Assembly: GCA_019614645.1 (NCBI GenBank)
Contig: JABWDB010000002.1
Location: forward strand, 21,937,501-22,001,500
Source of the DNA: Stratiolaelaps scimitus
Lineage: Eukaryota > Arthropoda > Arachnida > Mesostigmata > Laelapidae
DNA length: 64,000 nt
Reading direction: 5' to 3'
A program made the translations under genes and the position numbers. This document shows positions 49,842 through 60,277 of the stretch, one piece after another (positions within the stretch are counted from its first letter, which is position 1; each line of letters begins with the position of its first letter). A model generated the notes under the pieces. The model saw only the letters and a program-made list of their open reading frames with translations. It searched no databases and was not told the DNA's origin.

Positions 49842-50686
49842 ATATCGTTGTCGTCGTCATCGCCCGCCAGCATCACCGTCTGTCTGTCCGTCTGTGTGTT
49901 TGTCCGCCTCAGTGGCGGGACACCTCGTTCGCTTTACGACAGCGGAGGTCGATCCCCCTCCCACGCATATGCTAGAGGTGCCCGAACCGACGAACGCGCG
50001 GCCGAAGGAATGGTGAGACCTGGGTGAGACTCACGATGGCACGAGGCGGCAGGCAATCGGGACAGGCAGTGTGGCGCAACTGTCGAAGAGTGTCGTGCAC
50101 ACCAGGTGTAGTATTATACATAATGTAGTACACTGCCGCTGATGCTTTTCACTGTCACTGTATGCATGGTACGTCTTGGCGGCACCAGCCAGGGAGCCAG
50201 CCGCTGGCTCGGCTAAGGGAACAGCTCACGGAGAGGAGAGCGAGACCCCAACTTCCTTGCGGAACCATGTCCCACAACCCAAGATGTTATTAATCTAATG
50301 TACGGAGTCTACCGTGTCTATTATACATGCCGGTCTCTGTTGCTAAGGGGAACACCGTTGGATTGGCGTCTTCTTGGCCTTATAAACCTAGCATTTACTA
50401 TTTAGTGTCATGTAATAGTGTATAAATATCGACAATCGAATATAGGTCTAGCAATAGTATAGCAAGTTATGCCAGCTCCTTTGTGAACGAGCGGATTGTG
50501 GCCTGTTTGTACGCACACCGAACATAGTTCTTGGGTCTAGAAGAGTATCTGTTCTGCTGCCGTGTAATCATATATTTCCATATATGACAAATATTAAACG
50601 ATACTAAAATATTTGTGGCCACATTACTTGACTGACCTCGGTGTACCCCGGAGGCAAGCGATAAGTAGTCAAAGTATCCAAATGTC
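49842..50686. other. Non-coding stretch between MITE-like element and SINE
   Basis: No exon or repeat recognised. A short palindrome GAGCCAGC-C-GCTGGCTC lies near 50194-50210. Confidence 0.35.
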
Positions 50687-50920
50687 CCCTGGATGGACTA
50701 GTGGTGAGCGTCTTAGACTACTAGACCGGAGGGACACGTGTATGTTGGGTTCAAATCCTGTCAGACGCGGAGAATCTTTAGAGTTCTTTATCATCTTCCT
50801 TTATCTGAAGATTCTTGTCAGGTACGAGTAAGGCAGAGAATAAGCAACGGTGGCTCCGACAGGTCCTCATAGTAATATCTAAAGGTTAAGAGAAGAGAGG
50901 CCTGTCAGCTCGAAAAAACA
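50687..50920 (+). mobile_element. tRNA-derived SINE, better-preserved copy
   Basis: The head carries a pol III A box, TGGACTAGTGG (50694-50704), and an intact B box, GGTTCAAATCC (50748-50758), at tRNA-like spacing. A body of about 150 bases follows, shared with 6931-7170, and an A-rich end (CTCGAAAAAACA). A (TA)n tract lies about 80 bp downstream (50999-51013). Two copies 44 kb apart, alike over the tRNA-like head and the unrelated body, indicate a dispersed SINE family rather than a tRNA gene. The TPRT partner is unknown; the CR1-like element at 63056-64000 is one candidate, but its 3' end lies outside the window. Confidence 0.8.
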
Positions 50921-51778
50921 GTCATATAATTCAAATGAGATTTTCCTGGAGCTGATAAACTCCTTATATAAACTAAATTCTCATCAGGGGTTCAATGGTA
51001 TATATATATATATTGGTTACTTAACGTTGTTTATCTGAACGACTATCGTATTTAAATAAAAACTCTCAGGCAGACTCGACTCATGTTGTCATTTCCAGCT
51101 GGCGCAAATAATGTTCTGAGGTTCATTTGAAAGGCCAGAGCAATTCTAGCCGTACTAGAGTATCATTGGCGCTCCATCATTTGTCGTTTAGCCGGGAATT
51201 TCACAATGAAGCAACCCCCGAAAAGGACCCGCACACGATGTTTGATAATTATACATGCCGTGTACATTAGTGCACGATCTCTATTTGCGGCGACCTCTTG
51301 ACCTAGAGAGTAGCAGTATTGTTGCATTTACTATCGTAGCCGCCGCTGTCCAATAGTCCGGTGTCGAAATATTCCACCAACTCACAGGGTGCGGCAGCGC
51401 CTCTGCAGCGTTCACCCATAGATCCGGCGGCCAGTTCGAGTCGCTCGCACAATGCGACATGACCGAACACAATCGTCGAGAAACAGACACGAGACCATAG
51501 CATCAACAACGGTAACAAGCAACGTCAATAATCCACAGCGACCCGGCGACCCGACCCAGTCATAGAGAAACCGGGAGAGAGATAGTATTCCTCCGCTTTG
51601 GTGTCTGTTAACTCCCGCGACGAACATGACCTTCGTTCTGCGTTGTGCCATATGCCAACGCTGTGCACCTTATAGCACGAACTCCTGTGGACTACTGCAG
51701 AGCACAGTCTGTGCAGTCTTTGTTCAGCAAGGCACGAACAGCCTCCCACAGGCACAAACATCCTCCGACACCCACAGC

Positions 51779-51799
51779 CTTCTCTCTCTCTCTCTCTCT
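51779..51799. repeat. (CT)n microsatellite
   Basis: Perfect CT tract of about 20 bp. Confidence 0.9.
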
Positions 51800-54700
51800 T
51801 CCCTCAATCTATACCCGTATACCTGGCTCGTCCATCGTTCACGCGATATTGTTACTGTTCAGTGACATGTACCTCTTCTACGAGATACCACTGTGCGGTA
51901 TTGATCTGATGATTCCACCTCCGGACTGCTTGTGCCAAAGCCAAAAGCCGTCAGGTAGGTATCGGCTATCAGCCGGCTAGAAGAACAGAGAATGCTATTA
52001 CTATAGCGGCAATGAGCATCGTCGTCTTATTTTTTTTTGTTCTGCTGTTTTTCCCGCAATCTGTACGGTCTGCACAGACTAGCTACCTTTGTCGATAGAG
52101 TTACCCTAGTGCCTTGTTACGCCGACTCGTTTAGTGACAAATCGTGCTGTATGTAGTTTCCTGATTGGTCGGGCTATCGGACAACACAACGATTGCGTAG
52201 CATTTAGCCAATGTAGGAGGCAGGTCCCCGGTGTCGTCTCTCTGCGGTCGTGAGACATTAAAAAGGTGAACTTGCTCCCCGCGAACCAATGATAGGCGAA
52301 GAGAAGTAAAAGGCAGTCCCATGAGCGTGGCGTGTCGTCCTTTACCCAGAGTTCGTCGATGTTAATTTCGTAGGCGCTTACCGTCGTCGGAAGTCGTATG
52401 ACTACGGCTGTGCGAATGGCAGGCATAGGCGTCGGGTAGTCGACCGGTGTGAGCAGCGAGCTCGGTGCCGGTACAATGGGCGTCATTTCCAGCTGAGTGC
52501 TAATCGTTTCTTTTTCTTGGCTTTCCTTGGCAACACGAGAGCGATGCGCGGAGATGGTGGCAGATCACATCGACCACCTCACATTGCGGATCCCTTGCTT
52601 CGCTCTCCTAGACGCCACCACCGCCAGTGTCACATTTAACACAAGCAGCTGTAATAGTAATGGCAGTGTTGCAGTACAATGGCCTATGATCGCGAGGTAG
52701 ACGATAGATACGCGCTCGGTCGACTGTGTCCGTGAGTACGAGTCACTTTCCCTGTCCGTGGGCTCTCGCTCGTGCAGATCAGGACAGAAATCAAAGAAAC
52801 GCGATTACGCTACAGGAAGGAACAAAAAAGAGGGGTGGAAAGCAGCTCTGTACCAACCGGCCACGCTGGCTCCTTCAAGAGCAGTATCTCACACATCCAC
52901 GCAAGACAGAGGGTAGGGTACTCTACGATGTTTGCCAACCGGATCCTACAAGATGTTCGTCACCAGTCAGTCACGTCGAGGAAACATATTAGAGCCTTCT
53001 ACTTCAGTGCGAAAATCGGCCTGACTCACCTTTCAAGTGGCATTTTGTCGTAGTCTCTCCCCACTCCCCTCTCTCTTTCTCTCTTCTTTGTTTTTCATCG
53101 TCAACACCCTTCTCTCGCTTAAACACTTCCTGTGTCTCGTGAATCGTTGTGTGTCCGTAGTCATCAGTAGCGTCTTAACACCGTGATCGTTTAGTATGAC
53201 GTGGAGTTATGTGGGCACTGCACCTCGCTGCCATTGAAGAACGACGATGATGTGATATTTCAATAAAAATATGTCTACAAAATGTTATTGGCGGTGCTAC
53301 GCGGTGCCCATTTGTTCTTTTGGCTGATCGAATTGATACTAGGATTTGTTTGGGAACTCACACGCGGTCGGCCGATCGGTTTCACGATCACACTTAGCCA
53401 CCAGAAACAGGATGATCTATTGACTGTTGCGGGTGATCCGTGTACGGGCCCTGCTGTCACCACCGTTGCCTCTTCTTAATAATAAAACGTGCAAACGTCG
53501 AGCATTCCACTTACCAAAGCCTTCGACGACGCAGCAGGCGATCTAATAGCGGCCTCCTTCCAACCCTGTACCCTGCCTCCGCCTCAGAGCGAGTATCGTC
53601 GCATGCCTGCTATAAATATCCTGTGAATCTTCTGCGCAAACCCGCTGCCACTATATAGAGACGTTAGATGATTAACAGGAGCTCGTGTTCCCCGTCGACT
53701 CAGGACTTACCTTCACTCGTCGCCATCCGTACAGCCCCCTGTTCGGCCTGTAGTGTATCTATCTCTGCTGTTTTCAAGGAGAACGAGGGGCAACGAGACA
53801 AGCGAGCGCACCGTTAATGGTTTGCTTTAGGCTCCCGTTCGAGTTCCTTCCTTTGCTCTCTGGCGTCCTCTCCCCAGGAGGACTGGCCTGCCGGAGCTGT
53901 GCCTTTCCTGTCCTAGACAAAACCGGCTCGAAGCTCCATGGTCGTTTCGTGTTCTCAACGGTTGCTTGTGTATAGCAGCAGCAGCAGCACGAGCGGCGGG
54001 GGCAACAACAGCATTAGTGTGTACAACTAGGGATTGCGTCAAATTAGAAGGCACTCTGATTGTTGCTGCCACAGCTGCTTGCGTATGACGCTTGAAAAAC
54101 ATCGACATTTTAGAATAATAGCAAGCTGACCGGATGTGAAATCTAAGATTTAGCAACTCGGGCATCACCCATGTCAAGCTTGTATGCGTGTCTCTAACTC
54201 TCCACATCGTGCTTGTTATCTTAATCGAAGTTCGACTCGGTTATGTCTTGCTAAATACGACTAATCCCGCAAAGTAGTTCGAACGAGGTTACAAGGTGAT
54301 GAATGCCTGCTTCTCGCTCGCCTATCGTTATTTGGGAAACGCATGTATCCAGGACGACAATAAAGAACAGTTTGTGTTGACAGGGAAGATTGTGACACAG
54401 CTGGGTGGCACCTCCGTTGTTGATGTTGCCGCAGCTGGGTCGAGTTTTTCTCGGCTTGGATAAAGATCCGATCAGATCTATATCTAAAGTGGCCCCCACT
54501 GCGTTCGAAAATGCCGTCGCTGATTTGAAAAAAATTGTAAAATTCCAGCAGGTCATACATGCTCAACGAGACGACTAATATGCGCTATCGTTTAAGTGTT
54601 AAAGTTTCGAAGGTAAAGTAACTATTAAACACGGTCTCGCGAAAAAGGATACAACACAGGACACCGCTGCAGGGGATATCCATATATTCATATGTCAGTC

Positions 54701-57700
54701 TTAATCTCTCTCTCTCTCTCTGTAATGCCACACGCAGAGTGTGAGCCAACGAAAGGCATCACTCAAATTATGTGCATACCTTCCCAAAGGCTTCTAGTAT
54801 TGTCTCATTGATCTAATGTGCGATCTACCTTGCTCTGATCGGTGCTATTTTCATTATCTTAAGTATAGCCTAGCGACAAAATCATAGGTACTGACGCTTC
54901 CTAACAGAGAGCACGCAAATGTTTATCTCGATGCTTTGCGCCGGATTGCCTAGGTCAGTTCATACTCAAAGGGTTCAGGAACTAGCCCGACCCATTTTTC
55001 GTTATCATCGATTCAATTCGACGTCACGTGAAACAAGAGGACGCATCCATCCGCAAGGGCCTGCAAAGGGTTCTCCAAGGTCGCTTATTCGCTCTGAGAA
55101 GGCAGACGAGACAAGAATGGTGAACAAGGTGCATACGGCGTGCTGGAGTATTACTTATATGTATATATAGTGGGACAAGCTTCAGCTGCTGATATAAGCC
55201 AGCTAGGATATCCATCTATCTATCTACAGTACCTATCGGTCGATGGGGCCTTGATGCTTCAAGGATACTCCTATGAGTATGTAGTGTGGGCTAAACTATT
55301 GGATACTTCGCCCGCTAGCCCACATCCCCTCAGCCACTCATCGCATCTTGCAGTAAGGCCTGCCAAGACCGGCAAAGCAAGCTTCAAAAATAGCCGGCGA
55401 GAGACTCCAGGAGACTTTCTTCCACACGATTCAGAGAGCAGCCGAGCGGTGGACGGAAGCGAGATCCGTGACCAATTCGTTTCATCTGCTAGTCGTCTAT
55501 ACAACCGTCCATACTCTACACCCTGTACACGCACTCGATATGGCGCCATCCGTTCGAGATACGTAGTGGACATTTCAAAGCGAGTCGTTTGGTTCTTCAT
55601 ATCGACAACGGCAGCTGCGTTCACAGGAACAGCTTCAGCCCCCGGTGAGGGGGTAAGAGAGAGAGAGAGAAAGTTCTTCATATCTTCAGAGAGGGAGAGC
55701 CTTCAATCGAACGTCTCGGTTTGGCGCCCCCTGCCACATCATTTCGGGCTGTTTGTCTCGCTACATGGACATCCAGTCCAATAGCAACATCGTCTCTTGC
55801 TTCATGCTATACTATAATAGCAGAAGTTCGCCTGGACTCGCCAAGCAGGTTGGGTGCATAATTCTAGCCTCACAATGGCCAGCACGAGCCAGCGTTGAAC
55901 TCAGCCAACGTGACAGAATTAATTCGGATGCCCTTGAGAGGTAATACCCTATTCCGTTCCTAAGGTAATGATGAGCTTGTGCGAGTTCACACTTGCAAAT
56001 TACACACGCTACTACCCTTTAATGTATATGCACCACTGACCTAGACTACTGCGCCACTCTCTATTGTAGTTTGGTGTTGATCGCGCCAGGTATAGTTGCA
56101 GTAGTAGTCAGTGCCTCTAGAGTTGTCTTGGTCGGTATTGTAGCATAATATGCAAGTCAGTTCCAATAGCGATTTCGACTTGAAATTAGTCGCAATCGCT
56201 TGTCTAGTACATTGGGATAGAGTGTACACATACTCAGCCAGATAACGTCTTGGTCTGCCTGATGTCCGAGTGTGCAGTACCTCTTATCCATTTTTGGTAT
56301 TTTGTGTGAGGCGTGTACTAAGATACTTATTCGATGATATAAGTTAGAAACTATATTATGAAATACGCTGTTTTCGATCTCAAATCGTCGCAGGGGATAT
56401 GGAGCTTTATTTGGTGTTCACATTTCGCAATAGTGCTCTGGACTGCGCAATCGGCTGAATCGCTCGGGAATGAGCGAATTAGGTGGCCCTTTATGCGAGA
56501 ATTTTCTCCTGGCGGGAAAGTCATCGAGTTCATAGAAGATCTCTCATTAGAAAGGGCTTGTAAAACAAATCTGTAGTGACGACGATGTAGTTTGAGATTG
56601 AGATTCAGCATGTGTATATTTAAGGGCCGACATTCAGTTCATCTAAAGGGGTGCGCACGACTTGTAACACCAACAGACAACGAGTTTACGTTACTTTGTT
56701 TCTAATACGCCCCCCCCCCTCATACAAAATCTGCATTCAACTATCTAGAAGAATCGGTGGAGCTCCTTGATCCGAACCTACTGAGAGGTCGCAATGATAC
56801 AACTTTAGAAAATAAAATCAGCATAGTTTGAAAAGCGCCCTGCCTTTAGCGTAAAACAGCCTAAGTTAGCTAGCTATGAATCCGCACAGACTCACGCATA
56901 CGGCCACATTTACGATTACACTCCTATGGGAGCTATTGGCATTTGAATACGATCCGCTAATTTCATATGGCCACAATAAATCACAATTGAATCATGACAG
57001 CGATCCGTCTCAGTGCGATACACGCGAAGCGACACACGCACGCGCGCCCCGAGGCGTATTTGCATAAAGTGATCATAAGGAATCAGTGTGCGTTTGTTGA
57101 AAGAGGTCTTCTCCTTCGAAGATCAGATGGAAGACACAAACTGTGCGTAATGCTCTGTGACGGCAGAGAATTATATTTCAAGCGAAAGCTGGCCGCGCCG
57201 TACAGAAAAGAGATTCTCGTTTCGTTCCGTTTTGTTATGAACTCGCTCATGGGAGAATCAACGGTCGAACAGGTTTTGGTCAGCAGGTCTCTCTCTCTCT
57301 CTCTGTGCCAATGGGATACTACTCCGAGAGAAATAAATGTGATCGTGGTTGCTTTCGTAATGAATGGCTCCGGTAGACTGCGCCGTAGCGTTAAACGGCT
57401 CAACATCGAACCGCGCCGCGGGTGTTTCGGCCATCGTGTAGCCCAAGCTATCGATGGGATCCACTGTGCAACGTACAATGTATCGCGGCTGCAGATGATG
57501 CTGCTGTTGACGACGATTCGCACTGAATTCAGCGTAAAGCCAATCTATGTGGCAGTGATTATCTGGCGCTGCTATCAGGCGAATTTAATGAAGAAGTTGC
57601 GTCGAATTGCGTTCATGTATCAGGATATATGGTGATAAAATTGAGAGGGTGAGGTGGAGAGGATATGGTTGTCGAATATGGGTTGCTAGTTATGCATTTA

Positions 57701-58223
57701 AAACGGTGCAGATATTGAAAAGCGATATCGAAGGAATCGGCCGCCGGAAATCGAAATATAATATTTGATAATTTGTATTATACATTATGCTTGTATGAAG
57801 AGTTTCCTCTGATTTGATTCACCTTATGTTAAGTGTGGATATACTGGGAGAGTTCTGTTGGTCGTCGGTAATGGTAGTCATCTGTATCTGAAATGTTTGT
57901 TTTCGTATGAAAAATGTATGCCCGTGGCATTCTGAGCTACCAGCAACAGGCGGCATTCGCTAAACCTAATGTCAGTCCGAATCTATCAATTCACATAAAA
58001 ATAAGGACATGGCTAGTATAGTGGAGCCATGAGATTCAACACGAAACAATGAACCATAAAGGAATCTGGCATCGTATATTGACTATTATAGCTTCAACCA
58101 AAACAGAAACTCTCTAGCGCGTCTTAACCGTATCCGCGGTAACAACGCCGCTACACGTAACTTAACGTAGCCAGCGCGTGGAGCGGTTCTCCGCTTTGAA
58201 AGTTTGAAACCATTTCAAGGGAC

Positions 58224-58226
<3 letters not shown>

Positions 58227-58256
<30 letters not shown>
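58227..58256. repeat. (TA)n microsatellite
   Basis: Perfect TA tract of about 30 bp, 78 bp upstream of the gypsy remnant. Confidence 0.9.
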
Positions 58257-58259
<3 letters not shown>

Positions 58260-58333
58260 TTCTATTAATTTGCCAGACAGATATGGGTTAAACATTTCAT
58301 TTTTTCTTACCCTTATCTTCGGCTTAGCCTTGA

Positions 58334-58651
58334 AGTGAGAGTTATGTCGCCACACTTGATTCGTTCGTGCAGCGAGGTCTTCTAGCCAACCCCGCTAAAA
58401 CTGCCAAAGTCATCCTTCTACGGGACCGAAACAGGTAAGCCGTCACTCATGTTCAGGTCCGGAGTAGGCCAGAGTGTCATATAAAGAAGTGGCACTAGAA
58501 GTAGGCCATAGATGAAAACACCAAAAATAGACCCTTTGACTCTCTCACTATTATACACTACCACAAGAAATATTGCTAGTATGATGCTCCCCCGTTAGCT
58601 GACACCCTCTGTGCCGCCTGTGAACCCTTAAAAAACAGTCCTGCCCGATGA
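58334..58651 (+). mobile_element. Decayed Ty3/gypsy-type reverse transcriptase fragment
   Basis: Two frames with several stops read like the end of a gypsy reverse transcriptase. From 58334 comes SESYVATLDSFVQRGLLANP followed by AKTAKVILL, like the family's S..W..HL..L..V...L...GL..NP.K stretch. From about 58505 in another frame comes AIDENTK, then HYHKKYC and, after a stop, APPLADTLCAACEPLKNS. This matches the order AI...P...K, GYYRKF, A.PLTDLL, C..AF..LK in these elements. The ~55-residue spacing from NPAK to the YHKK motif agrees with the family. At least two stops and frame changes make it a dead remnant. No YxDD motif, LTR, gag or integrase was seen. The match is by eye only. Confidence 0.45.
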
Positions 58652-60200
58652 CCCTAGCCAGAAGGAATACTAGTGTCGTTCTTCCTTTCAACGACGTCGA
58701 CTACGATATAGTGATCACAGGGCGTCCCTTCACCACGAAGACTTTCCATATCACCGAGTTTATCTATTTTTAACGAAAATAAAACAATTACGGCGTGTTG
58801 ACTGCTACGCATCAGCACGGCTAGCGTAACTCGGAGATGTCATGATTCGACACAGCTGGGCGGAACATTTCAAAAGGATTTTGAGGCTGGAGACGACACT
58901 GGTGAAGTTCCACTGATCGCGTTTATGGTATCCAATAGCATCTTTACTCGAGGGTGAAGCTCGAAATCTTTGCGTTGTTGACTTGCTAGCTGCTGCGTAG
59001 AGTAATGGATGTACTGACAGGTAGACTTGTTAGCAACGTAACTAGGATCGGCGTAGCGCAATTGCTGTCAAGGAATTCGACAGCGATGTTGTGTCAACAT
59101 CAGCTAGATCTGAACGCATCTGCCAAACGTGTGTTAAATGCCACTTTACAGATGAACGATTTTAACTGTACGGAGATCTGAATCCGTCCGTTGTTTTTGT
59201 TTGGATTAATAGCCAACACAGGTTGAACTTAGCTGGTGTATAGTGCACAACGCCACGGCCGGGACCGATATCCTTTCGCAAATTACAGTTGCTTCCGTCT
59301 GGCTTGCTGACAAACACGGGAATATTGGAACATGCGTGTCCAAGACAGCATACGACACAATCCCATGTTATATTACATAATGGTGAACATTTGGTGTAAA
59401 TGAAACATGATATGAATCTAATAAGAACCAAACTAACTGATATATAATACGTATATATACTATTACTACAACTAGCTTAAATACGTCCTCGCTCTACGCC
59501 TATGCATTTCACACAGTGATCAACGGGTTTGCGTCAGCAATCTGTCTATCGAAGATTCCGAATCATCAATATTTCGTCGCTACACGCCTAAGCGCAAAGC
59601 AGAGCGGTTTGTTAGTCGAGCGCCCGTGATACATCCGTTTGATATTTTCTGTTGCTTATTCGAACAGTGCATATATATTCGGCCACAAGAGGTTTCACGA
59701 CTGAGAGAGACGGACACAGGCGGAGAGACAATCAGCCTGGCAGCCCAGGGGCCACTTCGTTCTCGTAACCACCACCGCCACGACGGACCAGCTCTGGGTC
59801 ACTACAGGGTGTTTTGCTCCGGTATTCGTTTAGTTTGACAGCTAGCTAGGCCAGGCAACAGTGAGCAATAGTTTACAAACGGATCGAGACGAACCGCTAG
59901 CGGACGAAGGCCATCAGAACCGTCATCGGATGGCGGCCTGAAAAGTAAAGGCCTGCGGCAGTTAAGCGGCCTAGCGAGCACACAAGAAAGCCTGAATGCG
60001 GTTTTCGTGTATGAATTCAATCAGTTTTGGGCTCCCACTGCGTTGGCTGTGCGAATGTCGGCGTTCTAGGGAAGACGGGCGACTCAAATGATTATTTTTG
60101 TATGTTAGACATATATGAGGGGTATTAAGCTTTGTTTGGGTCGAAAAACAAAACTAGGTTTAATACTATAATATATATACGTCAAATTACTAATTGTGTC

Positions 60201-60277
<77 letters not shown>

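Larger units (their letters stand above)
50921..58333 (+). other. Non-coding stretch
   Basis: No accepted exon. It holds (TA)n at 50999-51013 and 58227-58256, (CT)n at 51779-51799 and 54704-54720, and an 11-base poly-C near 56710. The 214-codon frame at 55140-55784 and the 213-codon frame at 56994-57635 are each overlapped by 136-146-codon frames on the other strand and show no domain. A possible small exon at 51863-51954 is described as a finding. Confidence 0.35.

Noticed and set aside
51303..51651. Minus-strand frames with protein-like phrases such as PVSWWNISTPDYW
   Set aside because: A faint resemblance to the WWN...YW pattern of MBOAT acyltransferases was considered, but the following conserved WN.PVH part is missing and three overlapping frames are all open.
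55140..55784. 214-codon open frame, plus strand, with a 136-codon frame opposite
   Set aside because: TTG start; both strands are open over the same bases and contain (GA)n-derived Arg-Glu runs; no motif recognised.
56994..57635. 213-codon open frame, plus strand, with a 146-codon frame opposite
   Set aside because: Open on both strands, includes a CT-repeat-derived Ser-Leu run, no domain or splice structure.
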